A stretch of DNA of 64,000 nucleotides, from NCBI GenBank assembly GCA_022827835.1, contig JAJEIO010000029.1:248001-312000 (forward strand), read 5' to 3'. This document shows, piece after piece, positions 16,843-25,346 of the stretch. Source of the stretch: Candidatus Latescibacterota bacterium. GTDB taxonomy: Bacteria; Latescibacterota; UBA2968; UBA8231. The first letter of the stretch is position 1. Each line of letters opens with the position of its first letter. Made by a program: the position numbers and the translations under genes. The notes beneath the pieces were generated by a model. The model had not been told where the DNA came from. It saw only the letters and a list, made by a program, of their open reading frames with translations, and did not search any database.

Positions 16843-17862
16843 TCACGCGATCTCGATGAGGTTCTCAAAGTGCACCCCACAATCGCAGAGCGATACGGGA
16901 ATGTTGAATCGCGTCTCTAGTTCGTCGATGAGGTGTCGGACAGGCGTGGTCAATGCGCTGGGGTGGCGTGCGCCGGTGACGTCGGGGTCGAGGTGGTCGC
17001 AGAAGGTCAGGGCCAACTGGGTGGGACCGTTGAGTAGGACGGCTGTTTCCAAATGTGGCCAGGAGATCCCCGAGGCTTTGCGCCGCCGTCTCCCGGTTGT
17101 CACGCCGTATTCGGCGATGTCCCGGCGGTCTTCCTCCACCTCCGCCAGTTGCAGTGGTAGGGGACCAGTGCCGACGCGGCTAGGCAGTGCTTTGACCACC
17201 AAGCAGACTTCTTCGATGTGACGCCAGTTGAGTCCGACGTCGTCGGCAAAGGCGGCGGTAGTGCAGTTGTCCGAGGTGCAGTCGGGATAGTCATCGCTTA
17301 AGGCTAGCGACAGGTGGGTGCCTTGGCTGCCCTCGACGACGATGATTTCACCGCGCAGGCAACTCTCGTTGAGCTCACGGGCGACGTCGGTGGTGTAATC
17401 TGCGAGGACGTGCTCGTCGCGGGCTTGGCGCGCTTTGCGCAGGGCGAATTCGGCGCGGGCGACGCCGCTGCCGCTGGCGGTGGTGCCGTGTTCCTGTAGG
17501 AAGCTGTCAGCCGCTTCGCGTTGGCGGTACTCGGGCAGGATCAGTGGGCAGCGGTAATCGACGCGAGTCCGCTCGCGCAGCCTATAGCTCGGGTCTAGTT
17601 GGTCTAGTTCGGCGAAGAACTGCTCGGGATCGACGGCGACGCCGCTGCCGACGCGCAATTGCGTATCGGGGTGGAGAAAGCCGCAGGGTAGCTGCCGAGT
17701 GCGTATTTCGCTGCCGTCGGCAAAGAGGATGCTGTGCCCGGCGTTGGTGCCGATTCCGGCTCGGACACTGTAGGCGGCTTGGTGTTTTTGTGCTAGGAAA
17801 GCGGCGACCTTGCCTTTACCCGAATCGCCCCAGAAGGCGTCAACGACGATGATGGCGCTCAT
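16843..17862 (-). CDS. Short adenylosuccinate synthetase-like protein
   Basis: A 339-residue protein, shorter than typical bacterial PurA (about 430) and close in length to some archaeal forms. The phosphate loop reads FWGDSGKGKVAAFL: the catalytic Asp of W-G-D-E-G-K-G-K is kept but the following Glu is Ser. Further PurA blocks are recognisable: NAGHSI, HGTTASGSG, VEGSQGTHLSL, LPSRVGTGPLP, TTGRRRR and ALTFCDHLD. PurA joins IMP and Asp using GTP; this paralogue may accept a different nucleotide or be a divergent PurA. It is flanked by a HAD phosphatase, and no purine-pathway gene is nearby. The start ATG 17862 has a GGAGGTT box. Confidence 0.75.
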   Translation of the reverse strand: MSAIIVVDAFWGDSGKGKVAAFLAQKHQAAYSVRAGIGTNAGHSILFADGSEIRTRQLPCGFLHPDTQLRVGSGVAVDPEQFFAELDQLDPSYRLRERTRVDYRCPLILPEYRQREAADSFLQEHGTTASGSGVARAEFALRKARQARDEHVLADYTTDVARELNESCLRGEIIVVEGSQGTHLSLALSDDYPDCTSDNCTTAAFADDVGLNWRHIEEVCLVVKALPSRVGTGPLPLQLAEVEEDRRDIAEYGVTTGRRRRKASGISWPHLETAVLLNGPTQLALTFCDHLDPDVTGARHPSALTTPVRHLIDELETRFNIPVSLCDCGVHFENLIEIA

Positions 17863-17913
17863 AGTGAACCTCCATTTAAAGAGACTGGCTTTTTCATCGG
17901 CGATTAGACTCCT

Positions 17914-18804
17914 TCATTTTGGTGTTCCGTTCCAATGGGTGCTTATATAGCGAGCCACGCCGTCCTCTTCATTGGTGGCAATGATCCCGGTGGCTTGTTC
18001 CTTGAGGGCGGGGATGGCATTGGCCACGGCTAGAGCCTCGTCAGCCGCCTCGAACATGTCCAAGTCGTTTAGTTGGTCGCCAAAGACGACTAGACGACAA
18101 TCTTCCAGTCCTTGCAAGCGCTTGATACTCAGGATGCCCTGCTCTTTGGTGGCGCGAGCATCGTGAATGGTCAGCCAGTGCCATCCTGGTGAATACTGAT
18201 TCTCATAGCAATGAGTCTGGACCCGTTTGGCGTGTCGATGGTTAATCGCCTCATCCAATTTCTCCAGCTCCGGTCCTGGGCCGATAACGGTGAGACAGAC
18301 CACTTGGTCGTCGAGGCCGCTTTGCAAGTCGGCTAAATAACGCAGGCGCGGATCTTGGTGAAGCTGCCTATTCTGCAAGTACCAAGCCATGCCGTCGTTG
18401 GTGATATCGCGATAGTAGAGACGGTCGGCAGTGCCGTCGTAGGTCGAGATGAAGGGGATGTAACCAGCGTCGGTTATTTGTTGCCACAACTCGGACAAAA
18501 TGTCGCGGTGCAGGGCGCGGACCAGGTAGTGCTGCCCGCTGGCCAGATCGGAGACAAAGGCACCGTTGAATTCGACTACCGGCAAGCGCAGAGGTAAATC
18601 GGCCAGCACGTGGCGCATGGAGGCTATGCTGCGGGCGCTCGCCACGGTGAAGAGCAAACCCTGATCTAACAGCGTGTTGAGGGTATCCTTGCTGTACTGA
18701 GATAGCGAAGTATCGTTGCACAGCAGAGTGCCGTCCAAATCGGAGACGTATAGGGGAGAGTTGGTGGTTCCCAAGGGATTTCTCAAGAGTGAATTGGTTG
18801 ACAC
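17914..18804 (-). CDS. Cof-type HAD-superfamily phosphatase
   Basis: A 296-residue haloacid-dehalogenase family hydrolase. Motif I is SDLDGTLL (nucleophile Asp and acid/base Asp), motif II lies in VASARS, and motif IV is VVFGDQLNDLDMF with a following ALAVANA. The cap domain between residues about 90 and 200 is of the Cof (C2) type found in sugar-phosphate and FMN phosphatases. The substrate cannot be assigned. It is divergent from the LysR regulator across an 84-bp A+T-rich region and may be under its control. Confidence 0.85.
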   Translation of the reverse strand: MSTNSLLRNPLGTTNSPLYVSDLDGTLLCNDTSLSQYSKDTLNTLLDQGLLFTVASARSIASMRHVLADLPLRLPVVEFNGAFVSDLASGQHYLVRALHRDILSELWQQITDAGYIPFISTYDGTADRLYYRDITNDGMAWYLQNRQLHQDPRLRYLADLQSGLDDQVVCLTVIGPGPELEKLDEAINHRHAKRVQTHCYENQYSPGWHWLTIHDARATKEQGILSIKRLQGLEDCRLVVFGDQLNDLDMFEAADEALAVANAIPALKEQATGIIATNEEDGVARYISTHWNGTPK

Positions 18805-18888
18805 TCCTAACGATAAGCGAAATGGTAGAATAATAAAAATTTATATATTTTATTCTTAGGATAATTAATATAAATGTAAGGATTCCGA
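18805..18888. promoter_or_regulatory. A+T-rich divergent promoter region with imperfect palindrome
   Basis: This 84-bp gap separates the divergent HAD and LysR genes and is strikingly A+T-rich against the flanking genes. An imperfect 30-bp palindrome (18827-18856, arms agaataa... / ...ttattct) resembles the long dyads bound by LysR-type regulators. It could be the autoregulatory site; this is inference from position and symmetry. Confidence 0.45.
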
Positions 18889-19782
18889 ATGGATCTCTAC
18901 CAACTGCGCAGTTTCTACGAAGTCGTCCGCGAGCAGAGCTTTACGCGGGCGGCCGACAAACTCTTTCTGACGCAGCCGGCCATCAGCCTGCAGATCAAGG
19001 CATTGGAGAACGAACTAGACGAGATCCTACTTGAGCGCAATCGGCGGCAGCTCCGTCTGACGCCAGCCGGCGAGATTCTCTTTGCTCATGCGAAGGCGGT
19101 TCTCTCGCGGCTGGAGCAGGCACGCGATGATATTGCGGCGCTCAGGCAGGTCTTGCGTGGGCGGCTGGCAATCGGGACTAGCGATACCAACTGCACCTAT
19201 ATTTTGCCCAACGTGCTCGCCGAGTTTCGCGCCCGCTATCCGGCGGTCGAGGTGGACATCCGCAATCGAATGTCGCCGGAGGTGAGCAACCTAGTGCTCA
19301 ACGACGAAGTGGATTTTGGATTGGCGACCTTGCCGGTCAAGCACCGCGACTTGGTCAGCGGGTCGCTTTTTGAGCGGCGGGATGTGCTTATTTGCCCCCC
19401 GGACCACGCACTGGGCAAAAGGCGCAGGATAAGGCTCAAACAGCTTGCCGAATATCCGTTTCTGGTCTTGGAACGCGGGAGTACTAGTCGGCAGTTGCTC
19501 GACGAGGTTTTCCAACGGCAGGGCTTGGCGTTGCAGGTCGAAATGACGCTCGGTGGGATCGAGATTATCAAGCGCTACGTGGAGATCGGGTTGGGTATTG
19601 CGCTGGTGCCGGAGGTGGCGGTGGAAGCAGAAGTCGCCGCAGGGAAAGTACGCGCTATACAGGTCAATGGATTGGCCAAACGCCAGATTGGCCTAATCGA
19701 GCACCGGGGGCGACGGCGTTCGCAGGCGACGGAGGCTTTCTTGGCGCTCTTGCGCGAATTTGTCGCCGGCGGGAAGATTTGA
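18889..19782 (+). CDS. LysR-family transcriptional regulator
   Basis: A 297-residue regulator. The winged helix-turn-helix is at residues about 2-60 (LRSFYEVVREQSFTRAADKL, then LTQPAISLQIKALENEL), followed by a linker helix and a two-lobed substrate-binding domain (TNCTYILPNVLAEF, VDFGLATLPV, EIIKRYVEIGLGIALVPE). The sequence has the flavour of CysB/CysL/CbbR-type members, which bind small anions or metabolites. The divergent HAD gene is the most likely target. The start is ATG 18889 with GTAAGGATT upstream. Confidence 0.9.
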   Translation: MDLYQLRSFYEVVREQSFTRAADKLFLTQPAISLQIKALENELDEILLERNRRQLRLTPAGEILFAHAKAVLSRLEQARDDIAALRQVLRGRLAIGTSDTNCTYILPNVLAEFRARYPAVEVDIRNRMSPEVSNLVLNDEVDFGLATLPVKHRDLVSGSLFERRDVLICPPDHALGKRRRIRLKQLAEYPFLVLERGSTSRQLLDEVFQRQGLALQVEMTLGGIEIIKRYVEIGLGIALVPEVAVEAEVAAGKVRAIQVNGLAKRQIGLIEHRGRRRSQATEAFLALLREFVAGGKI

Positions 19783-19841
19783 CGCGCAAAACCCCGACAT
19801 CCCAACGAATCCGGCAGCTATGACCCCGTTCAAAATAACCT

Positions 19842-21032
19842 TCAAATAGCAAACCACGGTCGCACCGCCACTCCGTTGCGCCGGTACGCGCGGTCGCCGC
19901 CGTAGATCAGCGAAGCATTCGCAATATCCTGTCCGGCGGTGCGGCTCCACCATGTAAGGGCGGTAAAAGCATCCGAGCTGATCGTTTGTCCAGACTTGAT
20001 CTCAATTGGGTAGAGCGCCGAGCCCTGTTCCACCAGTAGATCAACCTCGTGGCCGGTGCGGTCGCGCCAAAAATACAGCGGTGGCTTCTGGCGGTGGTGG
20101 TGGAAGGCTTTGGCCGCTTCGGCGATTTGGTAATTTTCAAAAAGAGGGCCGCGCAATGGATGGGTGGGCAGTACTTGGGGGTCTTTTATGCCTAGCAAAT
20201 AACAGGCAAGGCCGGTGTCGTAGAAGTACAGCTTGGGACTTTTGATCATCCGCTTGTTGAAGTTGCGGTAGTGAGGCGGCAGCAGAAAGACGACAAAACT
20301 GGTCTTCAAAACGGATATCCAACGCTGTGCCGTATCTACGGCGATGCCGCAATCGTTGGCCAGTGCAGCACAATTGAGTATCTGCCCGACTCGACCGGCG
20401 CACAAAGCCAAAAAGCGTTCAAAGGCATCCATGTTGCCGATATTGACCAGCGAACGCACATCGCGTTCGAGATAGGTTTGCACGTAGTCGGGGAGCCATA
20501 TTGCGGGCGGGATGCGCTGGTCGTGAATCCGCGGATAGAAGCCGGTGTAGAGGGTCTGCCATAGCTGGAGCTGGGTCTTGCGACCGGCGAATAACGCCGC
20601 GGGGGTTTCGGGCACCGGCTGGACTTGGCCTTCGAGCTCGGCACGCGAAAGCGGCAACAGGTGCAGAACGGCGCAACGGCCCGCCAAGGTCTGCACAATG
20701 CGATCCATGAGCAGGAAATTCTGCGAACCGGTCAGCACAAATCGGCCCGTGCTGCCGTCCGCGTCAACTATGCTCTGGATATAGGAAAACAACTCGGGTG
20801 CTCGCTGGGCTTCGTCCAAAATGGCTGGGCCGTCGAGTTGGTCGAGGAATCCTCGGGGGTCCTCTAAGGCAAAGATGCGTTGGTCGGGGTCTTCCAAGGA
20901 GTAGTACCTATGCTGGGGGAAGGTCGCTCTGGCTAAGGTCGTCTTGCCGGACTGGCGCGGGCCGGTGAGGGTGAGCACCGGGTACAAGCGGGCATCGCGC
21001 AAAAGATACTGTTGTAGGGTTCGCCTAATCAT
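19842..21032 (-). CDS. AAA_14/DUF4143 ATPase
   Basis: The start chosen is ATG 21032 (MIRRTLQQYLL), since the extra 18 upstream codons look non-coding. The 396-residue protein carries Walker A GPRQSGKTT and Walker B GPAILDEAQ, plus the sensor-like VLTGSQNFLLM of the AAA_14 domain. DUF4143 follows in the C-terminal half (DCGIAVDTAQRWISVLKTSF, KSPKLYFYDTGLACYLLG). It ends with a PD-(D/E)XK-like patch (GHEVDLLVEQGSALYPIEIKSG). Proteins of this family are widespread stand-alone genes, often in accessory regions, with no settled function; a link to mobile or defence functions has been suggested. It converges on the LysR gene. Confidence 0.85.
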   Translation of the reverse strand: MIRRTLQQYLLRDARLYPVLTLTGPRQSGKTTLARATFPQHRYYSLEDPDQRIFALEDPRGFLDQLDGPAILDEAQRAPELFSYIQSIVDADGSTGRFVLTGSQNFLLMDRIVQTLAGRCAVLHLLPLSRAELEGQVQPVPETPAALFAGRKTQLQLWQTLYTGFYPRIHDQRIPPAIWLPDYVQTYLERDVRSLVNIGNMDAFERFLALCAGRVGQILNCAALANDCGIAVDTAQRWISVLKTSFVVFLLPPHYRNFNKRMIKSPKLYFYDTGLACYLLGIKDPQVLPTHPLRGPLFENYQIAEAAKAFHHHRQKPPLYFWRDRTGHEVDLLVEQGSALYPIEIKSGQTISSDAFTALTWWSRTAGQDIANASLIYGGDRAYRRNGVAVRPWFAI

Positions 21033-21131
21033 ACTGGCGAATTTACGATTGAATCGTAAATCTGTCAAAATACCAGCCCTGACCACTGGTCAGGACCACA
21101 TCACCCTATATAGTTATTGACGATCTTCTTT

Positions 21132-22415
21132 CTACAGATACTGTTCGTACACGGCGAGCGTCCCCTCGGCCATGGCGTCGGCGTTGAAGCGACTGTGGAC
21201 CGCCTCTTGGCCGGTTTGTCCGAGCTGGAGTCGCTGCTTTTCGTCGCATAGCAAGGCGGCCAGTTCGTTGGCTAGGGTCTTCGAGGAATGGGGTGCGACG
21301 AGGAGACCACCGCCGGTGGCTGCGATCAATTCGGGGAATGCGCCGTGGTCGGGCTGGATGACCGGAATGCCGTTGGCTAAGGCTTCGAGGATCGACAGAC
21401 CCTTGGGGTCGGCGTAAACCGAGGGTACGGAGAAGACGTGGAGTGAGGAGAGGAAGCGGATTTTTTCGCGGCGATCGACTTCGCCGTGGTAGGTGAACGA
21501 ATCGGCTAGCCCCCAGCGGCGGATTTTTTGCACCTGCTCGGCGAAGTAGGGCTTGTCGTAAGTGCTGAGGTAGCCAGCGGCTTCGAGGCGCAGGGAAGCA
21601 AACTCGGGCTGTTCTTTTAACTGTTGGAAGGCATCGACGAGCAGGTGAAAGCCCTTTTCCGGGCAGATGCGGGCGAGGTAGCCGATTTTGTAGGGGTTAT
21701 CGACGGACGGCGGCTCTTGCCCGTGTCCGGTCAGATTGAGGCCGAGTGGCACCACGTGGATTTTTGTGCGCGGTATCTGTAAGTACTCGGCCATGTGATC
21801 TTGGTAATACGCACACGGAGCGATGAAGGCGTCGATGTCTTGGGCGCGCTGGCGCAGGATGTCTCGGGCTTGGGTCTTCGAGGGTTCGGGCAGGCCGTCT
21901 AAGAACAGGTCTTCGCCTTGGAGGGCGCAGAGGATGGGGACGCCGAGTTGTGCTTTTAATTGCCGGGCCATGCCGACGAACATGGCGTTGGTTAGCTGGA
22001 TGAGGTCGGGCTTGAAGTCGCGCTGGAGCCAAGCGACGAGGCGGGTGAGTTCCTTTTGTTGATTGCCCTCCTCGCCGGCGAGGATCGAGACGGTGAGCGG
22101 TCCTAGGTCGCGGGCGTTGGTAGAGGAGCCAAAGCGCGCGAGGGTGCGGATCAGGAACGGCGAGTCGAGGACGCGGTCGAAGAGGCGGTGCGTGCGGCGA
22201 AAAAACGACCACTGCTGTTGCAGGAAGATGCTGACGCCGCCGTAGAAGACGCGGTCCAGCGAGACGTTTTCCTCGTCCGTGCGCAGCGGTGTATAGGTTG
22301 GGATCAGGGCGACATCGGCGTCGCGGCGCGAGAGGGCGGCAGCGAGCGCGTTGTCGTGGATGCAGCTACCGCAGTACATACTGGCGGCACCGGCCGTGAT
22401 GTAGGCGACGCGCAT
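21132..22415 (-). CDS. GT4-family glycosyltransferase
   Basis: A 427-residue GT-B glycosyltransferase. The N-terminal domain begins RVAYITAGAASMYCGSCIHD. The C-terminal glycosyl-transferase group 1 domain starts near residue 245 (YKIGYLARICPEKGFHLLVDAF) and has the E-x7-E donor-site region as VYADPKGLSILEALANGIPV. Family members use nucleotide sugars to glycosylate lipids or small molecules in the cytoplasm. It is the last gene of the large coupled operon, starting 2 bp after the symporter stop. Confidence 0.85.
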   Translation of the reverse strand: MRVAYITAGAASMYCGSCIHDNALAAALSRRDADVALIPTYTPLRTDEENVSLDRVFYGGVSIFLQQQWSFFRRTHRLFDRVLDSPFLIRTLARFGSSTNARDLGPLTVSILAGEEGNQQKELTRLVAWLQRDFKPDLIQLTNAMFVGMARQLKAQLGVPILCALQGEDLFLDGLPEPSKTQARDILRQRAQDIDAFIAPCAYYQDHMAEYLQIPRTKIHVVPLGLNLTGHGQEPPSVDNPYKIGYLARICPEKGFHLLVDAFQQLKEQPEFASLRLEAAGYLSTYDKPYFAEQVQKIRRWGLADSFTYHGEVDRREKIRFLSSLHVFSVPSVYADPKGLSILEALANGIPVIQPDHGAFPELIAATGGGLLVAPHSSKTLANELAALLCDEKQRLQLGQTGQEAVHSRFNADAMAEGTLAVYEQYL

Positions 22416-22417
22416 CG

Positions 22418-23872
22418 CTAGAAGAATTTATCGACGGTGCTTTTGGCCGGTGGCTTGGTCAGCAGCGAGCCGACGATCATGGCCACGGCAGAAGCGGCTA
22501 GGATCACCACCACGGGCATTACCCCGGTCATGCCGACGGTATAGCCGGGGATTTTCCACCCCTGAAAGAAGAAATAGCACCACAGTGCGGCCACGGTAAG
22601 CACGGAGGCAAAGGCGCCGTACTTGGTGCTGCGCCTCCAGAACAGGGCGGCGACCACCACCGGAAAGAGCGCTGCGAAGCCGGTGAAGGACCAGACGGCG
22701 AGGGTGAAGATGCTGCGGGCCGAGACCAGCGAGAGCACGTAGGTAACGGCGAAGATGGCGATCACGAAGAGGCGGCCCCACAGGACTTGGGCCTTTTCGC
22801 TCAACTCGTCGCCTTTGCGGTAGTGGCGGACGACATCTTGGGTGAACATGTTGCTGATGGAGAGCACCTGCGAGTCGAGCGACGACATGATGGCGGCAAA
22901 GACCCCGGCGGCGAGCAGGCCAGCCAAGGCACCAGGGGCGTGTAGGTCGATCATCTTGACCAGCACGGAGTTGGCGGCTGCGCCCTTGAGGCCGGGGAAG
23001 TCAATGCTGCCGAAGATCCCCAGGAGCACGCTGGGGATCCAGACGATGGCGATGCACAGCGGATAGAACATCAGCGGCCAACGAAAGGTGCGGGCGCTTT
23101 TAGCGGTGAGCCAGTGGGTGAAGAGGTGGGGGAACATACCGACCGACAGCGGGATGCAGGTGTAGGTTAAAAGTTTGATCGGGCTGATATTGTCTCCTTT
23201 TATCAGCAACTCGGGGTGCGCGGCCGCGACTTGCGCCAGCGCACTGTCTAGCCCACCCAGCTTATCGACGATGACGAAGAAGGTCACGCCGCCGAGGATC
23301 ATAAAAACCAGTGTTTGGAAGGCGTTGGCCCAGGCGGTGCCACGCATGCCACCGAAGCTGACGTAGGCCAGTACCACCAAGCAGACCAGCAGGCCGCCGG
23401 CCCACTGGGGGATCTGCCCCTTGGTGACTTGGGCGAGGGTGATACCGCCGCCCATGACGCCGATGAGCAGGTAGGGAATCAGCAGCGCGATCATGACGAC
23501 GAAGAGCAGCAGGCCCAAGCCGTCGGAGTCCCAGCGGCGGCGGAAGTACTGGACTTGTGTGAGGAGGTTGTGGCGCTTGCCGAGTGCCCAGACGCGGGTG
23601 CCGATGAAGAAGAAGACCGTGGGGATGATCAGGGCCGCGCCCGAAGGCATCAGGGCAAAGACACCGATACCCGTGTGGTAGGCTTCGCCGGAGGCCCCCA
23701 AAATGGCGAACGCGGTCATGTTGGTGCCAAACAGCGACATCAGCAGCAGGAAGGGGCCGATGGAGCGGCTGGCGACGAAGTAGTCCTCGCCGGTGCCGCG
23801 AAAGAAGCGGTTGGAGAGGACGCCGATGCAGAGTACTAGGCCGAGGTAGCATAAGATGATGATCGTGGTCAT
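22418..23872 (-). CDS. Sodium:solute symporter (SSS family)
   Basis: The start chosen is ATG 23872 (MTTIIILCYLGLVLCIG), which overlaps the DUF3311 stop by 4 bp; the longer frame adds 14 Arg/Gly-rich residues. The 484-residue protein has about 13 membrane segments and SSS landmarks: SNRFFRGTGEDYFVASRS after helix 1, FGTNMTAFAILGASGEAYH, and the FAAIMSSLDSQVLSISNMF segment that contributes to the sodium site. It imports a small organic solute with sodium. The adjacent DUF3311 protein is the usual small partner. Confidence 0.9.
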   Translation of the reverse strand: MTTIIILCYLGLVLCIGVLSNRFFRGTGEDYFVASRSIGPFLLLMSLFGTNMTAFAILGASGEAYHTGIGVFALMPSGAALIIPTVFFFIGTRVWALGKRHNLLTQVQYFRRRWDSDGLGLLLFVVMIALLIPYLLIGVMGGGITLAQVTKGQIPQWAGGLLVCLVVLAYVSFGGMRGTAWANAFQTLVFMILGGVTFFVIVDKLGGLDSALAQVAAAHPELLIKGDNISPIKLLTYTCIPLSVGMFPHLFTHWLTAKSARTFRWPLMFYPLCIAIVWIPSVLLGIFGSIDFPGLKGAAANSVLVKMIDLHAPGALAGLLAAGVFAAIMSSLDSQVLSISNMFTQDVVRHYRKGDELSEKAQVLWGRLFVIAIFAVTYVLSLVSARSIFTLAVWSFTGFAALFPVVVAALFWRRSTKYGAFASVLTVAALWCYFFFQGWKIPGYTVGMTGVMPVVVILAASAVAMIVGSLLTKPPAKSTVDKFF

Positions 23873-24093
23873 GCCGATTGCTCCTCGTCCTCTGCGTCCA
23901 ACTCGGACGGCCAAGCGTAGTTGACTAGCAAGACCATCAGCCCGGTAGCGGCCAAGCAGAAGCCGATATGGTAGAGCAAGCCGATGGGCAGCCCCAAGAC
24001 GATGCGCGGATCGTCCCAGAGCCAGAGGTCGTTGTGCAGGAGATAGAGGACCAGAATCCCCAAGTAGAGGAGCCGGCGGACGGTGGTGTTCAC
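23869..24093 (-). CDS. DUF3311-family small membrane subunit
   Basis: A 74-residue protein starting at GTG 24093, overlapping the preceding oxidoreductase stop (GTGA) and overlapping the symporter start by 4 bp at its other end. Two membrane segments (LLYLGILVLYLLHNDLWLW and LLYHIGFCLAATGLMVLLV) and an acidic tail (AEDEEQSA) match DUF3311 proteins. These regularly precede SSS symporters and are thought to be an accessory subunit. Confidence 0.75.
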   Translation of the reverse strand: MNTTVRRLLYLGILVLYLLHNDLWLWDDPRIVLGLPIGLLYHIGFCLAATGLMVLLVNYAWPSELDAEDEEQSA

Positions 24094-25346
24094 GGTGTTG
24101 CTCCTGAAGGTTGTGGGGTTAAAGGGACGGCCTCGGGCATCGGACAGACCTCGCTCATCGGCCCGAAAATAGGCTCGACGTGCTCGCTGAAGAGGTTGCC
24201 GCTGAGGACGTCGATGACCCCCTGTTTGCATTCGGGATGGCGCTTGAGGAATTCGGCGAAGCTGAAGTCCTTGGAATAGAAGGCGTACACCATTTTGCGC
24301 ACTGCTTCCATGCCGCGCACTAGCTCCGGGCCGAAACCGCCCAACTGCTCGGCAGAAAAGTCTTCTTTGGCAAAGGCCTCGGCAATGGCGTCAGCGGCCA
24401 TCTCACCGGATTTGAGGGCTAGGTACACACCCGAGGAGTACATTGGGTCGAGAAAGCAGAACGCATCGCCGACCAGCACCCAGCCTTCGCCGGCGATGCG
24501 GCTGGCGCGATAGGAAAAGTCCTTGGTGGTTTTGACCGGAAAGAGTTGCTCGGCGTGTTGCAGGCGCTCCTGCATGGGGCGGCACTTGGCCAACTCTTGG
24601 TCGAAAATGGTCTGCGCGTCTTCTCGGCGGCCTTGGACCAAGTAGGAGATCGCGCCGACCACACCGACACTGACCTTGTCGTCGGGCAGGGGGATGTACC
24701 AGAACCAGGAATCCCGGTTTTCGGTGTGGAGGATCAAGGTCGCGCCTTCGTCAATGCCTTCGTCGCGCTGGCCGCCGCGATAGTGAGTGTAGATCGAAGC
24801 CTTCTTCAGTTCAGGCTCGGGCTGGGTCATCTTGAGCTTGCGGCCGATTAGCGCACTTTGGCCGGTGGCATCGACGATGACTTGTGCGGCAAAATCGCGG
24901 GTTTGGCCATCGGCGAGTTTGGCGCGCACGCCGGTGGCGCGGTCTCCATCGAATAGGACTTCGAGGACTCGGGCAGCCTGATGTACTTGAGCGCCTTTGG
25001 CGCGGGCGTTGTCGAGGAGCATCTCGTCGAATGGGCCGCGCAAGACCTGCCAAGTTATTGCGCTTTCGTGGGGGTTGGTGTCGGAAAAGTAAAAGGGCGT
25101 TGAGCCGCGACCCGACTTGCCGAAAAACTGCACGCTGTGCTTGCGGGGGAAGGCGCTGTCTCTGAGCTGGTCGAGCACGCCGAGCCGTTTGAACGTCCAG
25201 TAGGTCTCCGGCATCAGGGACTCGCCGATGGTGAAGCGAGGAAACTGCTCCCGCTCGAAGAGCCGGACTTGGCGGCCGGTTGCGGCGACGAGGGCGGCTA
25301 CGGTGCTGCCAGCGGGGCCGCCGCCGATGACGATGACGTCGCTCAC
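24090..25346 (-). CDS. Flavin-dependent halogenase-like oxidoreductase
   Basis: A 418-residue FAD enzyme. The dinucleotide-binding motif is at the N-terminus (VIVIGGGPAGSTVAALVA), followed by the GESLMPETY region. Near residue 215 the sequence reads SWFWYIPLPDDKVSVG, which fits the WxWxIP fingerprint of flavin-dependent halogenases and their close relatives. The FAD-closing motif is GWVLVGDAFCFLDPMYSSG. Geranylgeranyl reductase-type oxidoreductases share much of this architecture but usually lack WxWxIP. No separate flavin reductase is seen nearby. It overlaps its neighbours by 4 bp on both sides, between a CoA ligase and a transporter, so it may act on a ligase-activated aromatic acid. Confidence 0.75.
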   Translation of the reverse strand: MSDVIVIGGGPAGSTVAALVAATGRQVRLFEREQFPRFTIGESLMPETYWTFKRLGVLDQLRDSAFPRKHSVQFFGKSGRGSTPFYFSDTNPHESAITWQVLRGPFDEMLLDNARAKGAQVHQAARVLEVLFDGDRATGVRAKLADGQTRDFAAQVIVDATGQSALIGRKLKMTQPEPELKKASIYTHYRGGQRDEGIDEGATLILHTENRDSWFWYIPLPDDKVSVGVVGAISYLVQGRREDAQTIFDQELAKCRPMQERLQHAEQLFPVKTTKDFSYRASRIAGEGWVLVGDAFCFLDPMYSSGVYLALKSGEMAADAIAEAFAKEDFSAEQLGGFGPELVRGMEAVRKMVYAFYSKDFSFAEFLKRHPECKQGVIDVLSGNLFSEHVEPIFGPMSEVCPMPEAVPLTPQPSGATP

